Assembly: GCA_030535355.1 (NCBI GenBank)
Contig: JAUNIO010000003.1
Location: 52,782-112,551, forward strand
Length of the DNA stretch: 59,770 nucleotides
Reading direction: 5' to 3'
From: a bacterium
Lineage (GTDB): Bacteria > Vulcanimicrobiota > Xenobia > Xenobiales > Xenobiaceae
Part shown: in pieces, positions 45,040 to 54,038 of the stretch
Layout of the letters: the number at the start of each line of letters is the position of its first letter
Numbering within the stretch: the stretch's first letter is position 1
Made by a program: the position numbers and the translations under genes
Notes under the pieces: model-generated
The model's input: only the letters and a program-made list of their open reading frames with translations
What the model was told of the DNA's origin: nothing
The model's database searches: none

Positions 45040-46743
45040 CTAATGCAGCCAAGCTAGACAGTCTAAAAGAGCATCGCGAAGTTCGCCCATTTTGCGGGAA
45101 TTGCTGCCATTGTCGGTAAAGCTTTTTACTAGCTGCAGCACAAATTCCCGTATGTCGAAACTGGGATCGTCATTAATACTGTTGAGAATGACCTCTTTCG
45201 CCCCCAGCTCTCCATAAATCTGCTGCAGACACTGCGTATGCAGATTGATAAGCGCGGTGCGCAGTTCTTCATCCATATCGACAATACGAATTTTGCTGTC
45301 CACGCTCTTCTTTTCCTGGTTTACTTCCGCGAAGCCAGCTAACCACAGGGCAAATAAGCGCAAGGAATAAACGGATACTTTCGCACGGCAATATTCGCTG
45401 TTTTCCTCCAGAGGCAGCAAAGAGACCATAGAGCCGAACTGATCGCGCAGACTGCGCCATACTCCGTAATCTTTCTTCCGGAACTCAAGAGTATATTCAC
45501 TAACGCCGCGCTCGGGATGTCTTTCAAAATACATGTGAGGATTGCGGCGCATGAGCTGATCAAAGTTTTCTTTCTGAGCCAGCCAGCGCTTAATTCTCAG
45601 CACATTGGCCAAGGTGTTTTCCCTCTCCTGAGAAGCATTGGTCTTCCTGGTGGATTTGGGGGCACCTGTGGATTTCAAGCCTTTGCGGGTAATAGATTTT
45701 ACCTGAGGCACGACCTCCACGTCCAATTCTTCATTGTCGTAATCCTGGAAATTCGTGCGCGGCAAAGACGGACTGTAAATGCTGTCCAAACGTATAGGAT
45801 AAATATACTCGTCAACTTGACCCGTGGCAATTGCCTCAGCTGGGCATTTGCGCATCTGCTCTTTAGAAATAGTCAAAAGATAGGTTTTGCCATCGCTATA
45901 GACCAGCGATAGAGGAAATACTTCATAGCGGCATGGATAAGCGCCATCATTTCTAACGACATTGCCTCCGGTCACATCGCGATCATACAGGCATAGCCGC
46001 AGCAGACTGCCGGATAGCATGGCTTCTTCAATTGGAGCCATGATATTTTCAAAAAGGTCCAGCTTCATGGCATCAGGGGAAGCGCAGACAAATTCGCGGC
46101 AGGTATCGCCGACCTCTAAACATTCTCCATCAGCCCGCAAGAAATAGCGGCGGTTCTGCGGGGCGGCTACAATACTGCCCTTGCCAACTTCCTCCAGATT
46201 TTCTTCGCCTGCGACAAAGGCATTTTCCAAAAAGCCGTACACATGTGAATCCAGCGTTTGGCTGCGCAATTTGTGAACAATAGCCTCTTTGCTCTCGTCG
46301 TCGAGCATCTTAGAAGCCTGCAGAGCTAACTCCAGCAGCCGCAGTTCGGCATTGCTGAAACGGTCTCCTAAAGGCATGTAGTAACGGTTAGCCCGGCTGC
46401 GCTTGATGTTCCAGCGTTCGATATCTTCGCGCTCCTCATCAGTCAGTGTGCTTTCACGCTCCTTAAGCCCAGTGTTTTCCACATCGTAACCGTACTTACA
46501 AAGAGTTTCGATATCTTTTGCCAAAGTATGGCGATGGCAGGCAATGCCCACTCGTTTTCCGTTGAATTCTGCTTCTTTGCCATCAGCTGCAGCTGTATGA
46601 TCCACGTTAGCATAAATATTTTCCAAACGCGAACGTATCTCTTCAGTTGACAAGGAATAATGCTCACTGGTACGGTGCAGCAAATCCATGAGCTTAAGCA
46701 GCTTAATCTTTTGGCTATTTACATCGCCTCGTTTTTTGGCCAC
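45040..46743 (-). CDS. Large WYL-type transcriptional regulator
   Basis: Residues about 10-110 form a winged-helix region (KIKLLKLMDLLHRTSEHYSL, then RHTLAKDIETLCKYGYDV) like that of the neighbouring WYL protein. Residues about 220-340 resemble a WYL ligand domain (RYEVFPLSLVYSDGKTYLLT). At 567 residues it is longer than usual, with a Lys/Thr-rich linker near 375 and a C-terminal helical extension. The start is a GTG with AGGAG ten bases upstream. It is a paralogue of the gene at 46854. Targets are unknown. Confidence 0.78.
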   Translation of the reverse strand: MAKKRGDVNSQKIKLLKLMDLLHRTSEHYSLSTEEIRSRLENIYANVDHTAAADGKEAEFNGKRVGIACHRHTLAKDIETLCKYGYDVENTGLKERESTLTDEEREDIERWNIKRSRANRYYMPLGDRFSNAELRLLELALQASKMLDDESKEAIVHKLRSQTLDSHVYGFLENAFVAGEENLEEVGKGSIVAAPQNRRYFLRADGECLEVGDTCREFVCASPDAMKLDLFENIMAPIEEAMLSGSLLRLCLYDRDVTGGNVVRNDGAYPCRYEVFPLSLVYSDGKTYLLTISKEQMRKCPAEAIATGQVDEYIYPIRLDSIYSPSLPRTNFQDYDNEELDVEVVPQVKSITRKGLKSTGAPKSTRKTNASQERENTLANVLRIKRWLAQKENFDQLMRRNPHMYFERHPERGVSEYTLEFRKKDYGVWRSLRDQFGSMVSLLPLEENSEYCRAKVSVYSLRLFALWLAGFAEVNQEKKSVDSKIRIVDMDEELRTALINLHTQCLQQIYGELGAKEVILNSINDDPSFDIREFVLQLVKSFTDNGSNSRKMGELRDALLDCLAWLH

Positions 46744-46769
46744 TTCACTTACTCTCCTACTAAATAAAA

Positions 46770-46822
46770 TACTAGCATTTCATTATAATATCGACTCACA
46801 AATAGAGCAATATTACTAGCAT
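46770..46822 (-). promoter_or_regulatory. Promoter of the large WYL gene, flanked by direct repeats
   Basis: On the minus strand TTGCTC (46810-46805) and a perfect TATAAT (46787-46782) are 17 bp apart. TACTAGCAT occurs on both sides (46770-46778 and 46814-46822), 44 bp apart, close to four helix turns. This suggests a regulator binding site that brackets the promoter. Confidence 0.6.
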
Positions 46823-46853
46823 AAACTTTACTTGAAGAAATGCTATAGAACAG

Positions 46854-47930
46854 TTAAGAAAGGCTCGTTATTTGCGTAGAGCACGCATCTACACGGCAGA
46901 TATTGTCCAGCAAAAACTTCTTTAGCTGGCAGCGATATTTTTCTTCGAATATTTCTATGCTGCCCATAAACTGAACTAGCCATCCCCACAGCGTAGGTGA
47001 GGCGCGCACGGCAATCTCCACGAACTTATACTCTGGATAGCTGGGTTTGTCGGGTAAAAAACGCATATTCTGGGAAAACTTATCGTAAATAGCCCCCAGC
47101 ATACGGTAGTCCCCGCGCTTATACATTAACGTGAGCACATCTTCCTGATCTCCAGCATACATGCGCACGCTCTGACGCACAAAATCCTCAATGCTATGCT
47201 CGCTCTGCCAAATTTCGCACTCATCATCTACGACTTCCCGGGAACGCCGGACTCCATCCATGCGATCGACCCGATAATAGCAGGGCTGATTATACTCCAA
47301 ATTAAAGCACGCTAAATAATAAGCGTCTTCTCTATACACTAAGGCCATAGGATTAACACAGCGGGCTCGGCCATCATCGCGAAATACTTTGCGCCGCTTT
47401 TCATCCAGATCAAAGTAGCGAAAAGACAGCTTGCGCCTGTCTCTAATGGCTTTAGTGATTACGTCGATATGCGAAAAAATATTTTTTACCGGGCTTTTGT
47501 GCGTATTGAAAATCACAATATTGTCGCGCAACAGCTTGCTGCTGTGTTCCCCCGCCAAATTCGCGATGCGCTGCACTAAGTCTCTGGTTTTTTCCTCATT
47601 GATGAAACGGGCTGCCTGCACGGCATCCATCAAGGTGTGCAGCTCAGCTTCTTCAAATGCCCTTTTATATTCCGGGACATAATAGCTTTTCTGTCTTCCG
47701 TTATGCGAACGCACTTCATAGCCATATTCGTTGAGAACTCCAATGTCTTTAGTCAAAGTCCGGCGATCACAGGGAATGCCTTCGCCCTGCAAATAATTCA
47801 GCAGCTCTTTAGTCGTCAAAGGATGGTTATCGTCGGAGTGCATACTAATATGAGTGTAGAGCTTTAGGAGTTTGATTTTTTGATAGTTGACTTTTTTTGA
47901 ATCGCTGGCTTCAGCGCTCATGGCATCCAT
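46854..47930 (-). CDS. WYL-domain transcriptional regulator
   Basis: An N-terminal winged helix (LTTKELLNYLQGEGIPCDRR, TLTKDIGVLNEYGYEV) is followed by a WYL domain at about 150-250 (RRKLSFRYFDLDEKRR, NPMALVYREDAYYLACF) and a C-terminal WCX-type region. WYL proteins sense nucleic-acid or nucleotide ligands and often control defence or DNA-damage genes. GGGGAG nine bases before the ATG is a good ribosome site. It lies 110 bp upstream of the paralogous larger gene, which has its own promoter. Confidence 0.9.
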   Translation of the reverse strand: MDAMSAEASDSKKVNYQKIKLLKLYTHISMHSDDNHPLTTKELLNYLQGEGIPCDRRTLTKDIGVLNEYGYEVRSHNGRQKSYYVPEYKRAFEEAELHTLMDAVQAARFINEEKTRDLVQRIANLAGEHSSKLLRDNIVIFNTHKSPVKNIFSHIDVITKAIRDRRKLSFRYFDLDEKRRKVFRDDGRARCVNPMALVYREDAYYLACFNLEYNQPCYYRVDRMDGVRRSREVVDDECEIWQSEHSIEDFVRQSVRMYAGDQEDVLTLMYKRGDYRMLGAIYDKFSQNMRFLPDKPSYPEYKFVEIAVRASPTLWGWLVQFMGSIEIFEEKYRCQLKKFLLDNICRVDACSTQITSLS

Positions 47931-48021
47931 TGCTTATTTCTCCCCGTCCAGGTGGCTGCCCGAACTCTAACACAAAAATGACAATTTAGTAAATGGTGGT
48001 ATGGCCCAGACCTCTTGAAAT

Positions 48022-48052
48022 AAAAAAAAGAGCATCCATAACAGATGCTCTC
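48022..48052 (-). terminator. Terminator of the tRNA Ile-Ala-Ile unit
   Basis: GAGCATC/GATGCTC (48030-48036 and 48044-48050) form a 7-bp stem with a 7-nt loop, followed by eight T on the minus strand. It sits 4 bp past the last tRNA. Confidence 0.92.
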
Positions 48053-48054
48053 CT

Positions 48055-48131
48055 TGGTGGGCTTGACTGGACTCGAACCAGTGACCTCATCCTTATCAGG
48101 GATGCGCTCTAACCACCTGAGCTACAAGCCC
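48055..48131 (-). tRNA. tRNA-Ile (GAT), copy 2
   Basis: Acceptor GGGCTTG/CAAGCCC, anticodon loop CTGATAA giving GAT, T-loop TTCGAGT, discriminator A and encoded CCA. The sequence is identical to the copy at 48263. Confidence 0.97.
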
Positions 48132-48154
48132 AAATATTATTTTTTTAGTGCAAT

Positions 48155-48230
48155 TGGTGGAGCTAGACGGATTCGAACCGACGACCCCCTCCGTGCAAGG
48201 GAGGTGCTCTTCCAACTGAGCCATAGCCCC
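48155..48230 (-). tRNA. tRNA-Ala (TGC)
   Basis: Acceptor GGGGCTA/TAGCTCC with one G-U pair, anticodon stem CCTCC/GGAGG with loop CTTGCAC giving TGC, T-loop TTCGAAT and encoded CCA. It lies between the two identical tRNA-Ile genes. Confidence 0.97.
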
Positions 48231-48262
48231 ATAACATTTACCAAGATTTTAAGCTTAAGAAA

Positions 48263-48339
48263 TGGTGGGCTTGACTGGACTCGAACCAGTGACCTCATCC
48301 TTATCAGGGATGCGCTCTAACCACCTGAGCTACAAGCCC
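48263..48339 (-). tRNA. tRNA-Ile (GAT), copy 1
   Basis: First gene of the cluster in transcription order, with the same 77 bases as copy 2 at 48055. The Ile-Ala pair normally lies inside rRNA operons; here no rRNA flanks it. Confidence 0.97.
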
Positions 48340-48380
48340 ATTTCTCTAGCAAAATCCTCACGGTACTCGGCACGGGGAGA

Positions 48381-48409
48381 ATATTACCCTAATTGCCCCA
48401 TAATGTCAA
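48381..48409 (-). promoter_or_regulatory. Promoter of the tRNA Ile-Ala-Ile unit
   Basis: A perfect TTGACA (48409-48404) and TAATAT (48386-48381) are separated by 17 bp, about 40 bp upstream of the first tRNA. Confidence 0.82.
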
Positions 48410-48469
48410 GACTTTAAAGGCTAGTTTTCTGGGTAACCGTCAAATATGCTTGTTGTTTTGTGTTTGGCG

Positions 48470-48546
48470 CTACGTTCATACCCGCGTACAGGCAGGCATC
48501 TCACATACGCTAGAACTAAATTCCCCAACAGTCTTGGCCCCCTCTA
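48470..48546 (+). repeat. Family A repeat, central fragment
   Basis: CGCTACGTTCATACCCGCGT, then TTCCCCAACAGTCTTGG and CCCCCTCT match the middle of the element. Both ends are gone. It lies in the 306-bp gap 48340-48645, which otherwise holds the tRNA promoter and an AT-rich leader with AGGAG seven bases before the helicase start. Confidence 0.75.
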
Positions 48547-48645
48547 AAGATACTCTGAAAAAACCGCTTTTACGACAAAGACTTTCCTTTATGGTGTCGA
48601 AAATAAATAGTTTATAAAACAGGTAACTATAACAGGAGCAGCGAT

Positions 48646-51600
48646 ATGGCCAAAGAGCGCTTTAACGCCATGAACAACAGCAGTGATAATAGCGAAAACC
48701 GCCGCGAGGCCGGCGACATTGCCGCTGATCTACAACTCGGCTGCGATTTTCCAAAACAATTCAGCTGGAGTGCCTATCGTTCTGCGCCCTTGTATTTTCC
48801 AGGCGGTTTAAGCATAACCAACTGTTCCGAAGAACAGGCTTATAGCGGTCTCACCGTAAACATCAGCGCCACACCGCATTATTTTGTCAACAAGACCTGG
48901 CATATTGCCAATATCCAGCCAGGGCATCGCATAACGCTGAGCGGGCGCGAATTGACTTTCAATGAAGCGCTGTTAAACTCGCTCAGCGGCGCTCCTCTGC
49001 AGGCAACTATAACCTACAGCCTGCTGCAGCAAAACGCCGGCAAAGAGCAGACAATAGCTAAAGGCTCCAGTACCGTCACTCTATTAGCCGGCAACTGCTG
49101 GAGCGGAGTCGCCAATATGGGCGAGCTTCTGCCTGTTTTTGTGCGCCCTCAGGACGGTACCATAACGCGCATTTCCAGTGAAGCTATGATCCGCGCCCGC
49201 GAAAGCAAGAACGTGGGCTACCGCCATCACTCCCCCGCTAAAATTAAAGAACTCATAGAAGCGCTGTTCGACGTATTAGACGAATTATCTCTCAACTTTT
49301 CCAATCAAAAATGCGATTATCATACTGGCGAGCATCTCATTGCCGCGCCCAACGAAATAATTCGCGGCCAGGCCGTAAACAGCCTGGATATTGCTTTGCT
49401 GGTCGCCTCGCTTATAGAATGCATCGATCTGCATCCTCTGCTGCTCATGTACCGGCAGCGGGCCCTAGTAGGCATTTGGCTTAAAGAAAACCTCATTCTC
49501 GACGCGCTGACTATGACGCGGCCCGATGTCTTGCGCTACCAGCATCGCCAAGGTAATTTGCTGGTCTTAGATACCCGCTGTCTAGCCCGTCGGCCGACGA
49601 TTAACTTTAACCAGACTCTGCAAGGCGGAGCAATGGGCATTGAGAGCGAAAATGACAGCGATTTCTTGGGAGCTTTCGATGTCCATTTAGCCCGTCTCAA
49701 CCGCATTTATCCTTTGGGTTCAGACCTCGCTCTGCCGGAACAAAATGCAGAATTTGACCCAGAGAAGACTCTGCCCATGCTCCAGGCGCGCCAAGTCGAA
49801 AATAAGCCTTTGCACGCGCTCAGCCGCGCCCTGCCAGGGCTGCTCAATATGACGTCGGCCAACGGCTCTCCGGCAGATAGCGAAGACGCGGTTTCCTTAG
49901 CGGAAGAAAGCGAAGACATGCTGTCGCGTTCGATCAAAGCGGCCACGCGCTTCGCCTCTGCTCAAGAACAGCTGCAGTACAACCGTTCCCGCCTGCTCAA
50001 CCTTACCCCGGCCAATCCGCTACTGAACTTACAGGAAAGCAACGGGGCAGTCAACACAATTTTGGCAGATACTGCTTCCCTGCTGCACCATTTTCAGGCC
50101 GGCAAAGAAGTGCGCCCCCTATCGCTGGATATGTGGCACACAACTCCAGAAAGCGCCAATTTCCCTCCGCTGAGCGCTCCCTTCGATCCAGCTGCCGTAG
50201 AAGCAGCTTTAGAAAACGGCCACCTTTTCATCGACGCTAGCGAAGAAGATTTGCATTACAGCTTGCGCCGTTTATATCATTTGGTAGAGTACGAACGCCA
50301 GCAAACCGGCGTGGGTTCTCTGTATCTGGTGCTCAATTTAGTCAGCTGGCGGCAGAATTCAGCTACTTATATGGCACCGTTTATCCTGTTGCCTCTAAAG
50401 CTAGTGCTTTCGGAGACGCAGATGAGCTGGAAGATAAAACCGGTCAGCGCTCAGCTGTGGCTCAACGGCAACCTCATAGAGCTGCTGCGCCAAGTCTACA
50501 AATTAGACGTCAGCCTTTTGGGGCCGCAGCTGCAAAGCTGCGCTCAGGAAGGCAATTTTGCCAAAGCCAATCAGCTGCTGAGCGAAGCCCTGCAGGCACT
50601 GCCCGACGCTGAGCTGCACGAAGACATCGTCATCGGTTCTTTTCCCCTAGGCCGTTTCCAAATTTGGCGCGATCTGGAGCGCATGACCCCGGCCTTGCAG
50701 TCGGAGCGCCTAAAAAACCTCATCGAGCCGATCAGCGATCTGAACCGCACCGAAGTGCGCTCCATGGGCATCATCAACGGCATAGCTTTAGAGGATCAAT
50801 ATCCACCCAGTTCCCTGCTCACGCCCTGGTCCTGCGATTCTTCGCAGATGGAAGCCATCGTTAAGACTGAAGACGGGCAGGATATGGTCTTGCTGGCCCC
50901 TCCCGGAACAGGCAAAAACCGCACTATAGCCGATTTAATCTGCCAGCGCCTGGGGCAGGGGCAAAAAGTGCTCCTAGTTACCAAGCACCGCACTACATTA
51001 AATGTAGTCCACCGTATGCTCAAAAAAGTGGGACTCAGCCAGTTCTGCCTGTTTATGCCCTCTTCACGAGTTCCCGACGACTATATGCTCGGGCAGCTGG
51101 AAAGCGCCTGGCAGGCCAAAACGTCCATCTTTGACAGCAATGCCCTGCTCAATGAGCCTTACGTTAAAGCTCACGCCTTCCTGACATCTTTATATAAAAG
51201 CCTGCACCAGCGCCGCAGCAACGGGCTTACAGTCCACAATATCATAAGCCAAGCTCTCAAAGAAAAAGAGGACAAAGCGCCAGCCTTCACTTTATCCTGG
51301 CCCAACAGCGACGCTCACGACGAAGCAACGCTAATCGATATGCGCAAGCTAGTGGATAATTTGGCCCAGCAAAAAGCCAAATTCAGCGGGCCTACCTCTC
51401 AGGTACTGCGCAAAATCGATCACGCCGACTGGTCAGAAGAATGGGAAAAAGCCCTTAAGGAAAACCTGCACACGCTGTGCAGCGTCAACAACAGCCTCGA
51501 GGCCAGTATTGAACATTTGTGGGACACTCTGGGCTGCAAGCTCAACACCCATACCACAGCCAACCGCAAGCTGACTTACGAACTCTCTCAGCTTCTGCTG

Positions 51601-54000
51601 CACTGTTCGGGCCATCCCATGGGATTTGCGCTGGAAAGCGACGCCTCCCAGCGCCTTAATATGCTGACGCGTTTAGCTATGCACACCGAGGCCTACGTGC
51701 AGGCCCGGGCTCAGTTAAGCTGCCCCTATGCTCCCATGGCCTGGCAGAACCTCGCCGGACGCCGTCTGCTGGAGCGCTGGAACGAAGCCCAAAAGACATG
51801 GTGGCCTAAAAATATTATGGCCAAAAAGGCGATCATCAAAGAGATACTGCAAGGCGGCGCTCAGCGAGAGCCCAATATTCCCAATGACGCCCCTCTTTTG
51901 GATCGCATGTGCTCAGAAGCCCAAGAGATCGATGAGCTGAAGAATGCTTTGCGCATACCCGGTGTATGCCCATCTTACGATACACCATCTGCGGATATAC
52001 TAGCTTTGGAGTCATTGGGTTCGCGCTTGCGCAATTTCGTAGCCAGCCTATCCGACATTCCCGAGCTGATGGTCACCTTGAAATCCCAGCTGCATTCAGT
52101 TTTCTGCGAACACGCGGAATGGCTGTTCCCGGAAGGAAAAGTCGGGCAATACGCCAGAGAGTGCATAGACCTGTGGAACGCCCTGCAAAACCAGCAAAGC
52201 ATTCTGCAGGAGCTAAGCGGTATAAATTTGGACGCAGAACTGCGCCACAGTGAAGACTTAGGCAGTGAGCTGCGTACTTTCTGCAATAACCTGCTCAAAC
52301 AGAGCGAACAGTGGAAGAACTGGTGCGAATGGTGTCAGGGAAGGCGTTACGCCACCGAAATCGGCTTGTCCCCACTGCTTCAGGCGTTAGACAGCGGCTT
52401 AATTAGCTCAGAGCAGGCGCTTCCCCAGTTCCAGCGCGCCTACAGTGCCTGGTGGCTGAAAGCCGTCATAGCCGATGATAGCATATTGAGCGAATTTAAT
52501 GCCTCCGATATAGCTGACATCTACGAAAAATACCGCAGTTTTGAACTTAATTGGCGTCTAATCACAGCCCAGGCCGTAGCCGGGCGCATCAGCGCCTCCA
52601 TCCCCGATATGAGTTCGCCCAGTCTGCCTCCAGAATGGGAAGAGCTGCGTTCCGAACTGCAAAAAACGGCGGGGCGCAAGCCGGCTATCCAGCTATGGAC
52701 TGAAATACCTCAGGTCATTACCGCCTTAACCCCCTGCCTGATGATGTCGCCGACCACGGTCTCACAGTTGCTGTCCAGCCACATGGAACCGTTCGATTTA
52801 GTTATTTTGGCAGAATCCTCCCAGCTCTCCGTGGAAGAGGGACTGTGCTCCTATGCCCGGGCCAAGCAGGCCATCGCCGTAGGCGATCCCCAGCAAATGC
52901 CCCCGCTGTTCGACAGCTGCTCAGGCATAGAAGAAAGTATCCTCGATAAATTTATGCAGAGCGGCACGGCGGTGCGCAGTCTGCAGCAGCATTACCATTC
53001 CAAAGAGGAATCGCTGATCGCCTACGCCAATCACCGCTATTACCACAACCGCATCTGCACCTTCCCCGCCCCCGTGTACGGTATCAGCGATCTCAAGATG
53101 GCTCTCATCGACGGTGCTTTCAACCGCCTGACCCGCACCAATCTGGCCGAAGCCCAGGCCGTAGTGCGCGCTATCGTTTACCGTCTCACCAGCGATGATC
53201 CAGCGACTCGCCAGCAGAGCATAGGCGTTATTACTTTTAGTCTGGCTCAGCAGCAGCTCATAGAAAACATGCTGGCTGAAGAAATCAGCGCCAACCCCGA
53301 TATCGCCTGGGCTTTTGACGAAACGCAATGCCCCAACCCCGTGATCGTGCGCTACTTAGAAAATTCTCAGGGTGAGTACCGCGACGTGGTCTTCCTGTGC
53401 GTTACCTATGGATGGGACGACGAAGGCCAATTTGCTATGGACTTCGGCCCTCTCAATAAGACCTACGGCAGCAAGCTGCTCAATGTAGCTATTACCAGGT
53501 CGCGGGAAGAGACAATCGTCTGCGCTAATTTCCGCCCTAAGGACATCGATCTCAGCCGCACCCAAACTCCGGCCATCGCCGATCTCAAAGAGTTCCTGGT
53601 CTTTGTGGAAAGCGGCTATAATGAGGATAAATTAGCTTATCGCATGGAATTCCCCGACGATCCTCTGCTCAGCCAAATCGAAGAAGGCCTGAGGGCCAAG
53701 GGCTGGGAAGTACACCGCCAAGTGGGTCTTTCGCCTCTGCGCATAGGCTTGGCTGTGCTGCACCCCGACGAGGCCAACCGTTATCTGGCCTGTGTGATCG
53801 GCGACGGCTATATGTACCGCGATTCCCGGACCACCTGCGAAAGAGACTTAGTGCGCCTAAAACAGTTAAACCGTCTGGGCTGGAATATTTTACGGGTGTG
53901 GTCTTTAGACTGGCTGCGCCATCCCGACGCGGCACTGGAACGCCTGCATCAAGCTTTAATAAAACAATTGCGCAATGAACGCGCTAAACCGCGGCGCTAG
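48646..54000 (+). CDS. DUF4011-type SF1 helicase with MTES_1575-like nuclease domain, active sites altered
   Basis: The order matches large DUF4011 proteins. An N-terminal beta-rich part (1-150) is followed by DUF4011 (about 440-700: RLLNLTPANPLLNL, WRQNSATYMAPFILLPLKL), a split SF1 helicase (about 740-1660) and a C-terminal restriction-endonuclease-like domain (about 1670-1775). Key residues differ from the family. Walker A is APPGTGKN (N758 after K757, where S/T is expected). Motif II is LAESSQ (A1389 where the Asp of DExxQ is expected; E1390 kept). The nuclease RIDLAV Asp is G1701 and the ECDG Glu is I1718, with D1720 kept. Motif VI NVAITRSR is intact. The frame is open over 1784 codons, so this is not decay by frameshift. 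Relatives are linked to phage defence. Here a binding or regulatory role is likelier than cutting. Confidence 0.85.
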   Translation: MAKERFNAMNNSSDNSENRREAGDIAADLQLGCDFPKQFSWSAYRSAPLYFPGGLSITNCSEEQAYSGLTVNISATPHYFVNKTWHIANIQPGHRITLSGRELTFNEALLNSLSGAPLQATITYSLLQQNAGKEQTIAKGSSTVTLLAGNCWSGVANMGELLPVFVRPQDGTITRISSEAMIRARESKNVGYRHHSPAKIKELIEALFDVLDELSLNFSNQKCDYHTGEHLIAAPNEIIRGQAVNSLDIALLVASLIECIDLHPLLLMYRQRALVGIWLKENLILDALTMTRPDVLRYQHRQGNLLVLDTRCLARRPTINFNQTLQGGAMGIESENDSDFLGAFDVHLARLNRIYPLGSDLALPEQNAEFDPEKTLPMLQARQVENKPLHALSRALPGLLNMTSANGSPADSEDAVSLAEESEDMLSRSIKAATRFASAQEQLQYNRSRLLNLTPANPLLNLQESNGAVNTILADTASLLHHFQAGKEVRPLSLDMWHTTPESANFPPLSAPFDPAAVEAALENGHLFIDASEEDLHYSLRRLYHLVEYERQQTGVGSLYLVLNLVSWRQNSATYMAPFILLPLKLVLSETQMSWKIKPVSAQLWLNGNLIELLRQVYKLDVSLLGPQLQSCAQEGNFAKANQLLSEALQALPDAELHEDIVIGSFPLGRFQIWRDLERMTPALQSERLKNLIEPISDLNRTEVRSMGIINGIALEDQYPPSSLLTPWSCDSSQMEAIVKTEDGQDMVLLAPPGTGKNRTIADLICQRLGQGQKVLLVTKHRTTLNVVHRMLKKVGLSQFCLFMPSSRVPDDYMLGQLESAWQAKTSIFDSNALLNEPYVKAHAFLTSLYKSLHQRRSNGLTVHNIISQALKEKEDKAPAFTLSWPNSDAHDEATLIDMRKLVDNLAQQKAKFSGPTSQVLRKIDHADWSEEWEKALKENLHTLCSVNNSLEASIEHLWDTLGCKLNTHTTANRKLTYELSQLLLHCSGHPMGFALESDASQRLNMLTRLAMHTEAYVQARAQLSCPYAPMAWQNLAGRRLLERWNEAQKTWWPKNIMAKKAIIKEILQGGAQREPNIPNDAPLLDRMCSEAQEIDELKNALRIPGVCPSYDTPSADILALESLGSRLRNFVASLSDIPELMVTLKSQLHSVFCEHAEWLFPEGKVGQYARECIDLWNALQNQQSILQELSGINLDAELRHSEDLGSELRTFCNNLLKQSEQWKNWCEWCQGRRYATEIGLSPLLQALDSGLISSEQALPQFQRAYSAWWLKAVIADDSILSEFNASDIADIYEKYRSFELNWRLITAQAVAGRISASIPDMSSPSLPPEWEELRSELQKTAGRKPAIQLWTEIPQVITALTPCLMMSPTTVSQLLSSHMEPFDLVILAESSQLSVEEGLCSYARAKQAIAVGDPQQMPPLFDSCSGIEESILDKFMQSGTAVRSLQQHYHSKEESLIAYANHRYYHNRICTFPAPVYGISDLKMALIDGAFNRLTRTNLAEAQAVVRAIVYRLTSDDPATRQQSIGVITFSLAQQQLIENMLAEEISANPDIAWAFDETQCPNPVIVRYLENSQGEYRDVVFLCVTYGWDDEGQFAMDFGPLNKTYGSKLLNVAITRSREETIVCANFRPKDIDLSRTQTPAIADLKEFLVFVESGYNEDKLAYRMEFPDDPLLSQIEEGLRAKGWEVHRQVGLSPLRIGLAVLHPDEANRYLACVIGDGYMYRDSRTTCERDLVRLKQLNRLGWNILRVWSLDWLRHPDAALERLHQALIKQLRNERAKPRR

Positions 54001-54038
54001 CCTTTAGCTGACGCTCACGGACAACAAGGAGAACTATC

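Noticed and set aside
48646-54000. Helicase gene as a pseudogene
   Set aside because: There is no frameshift or stop over 1784 codons and the non-catalytic motifs are conserved; altered active sites alone do not make it a pseudogene.
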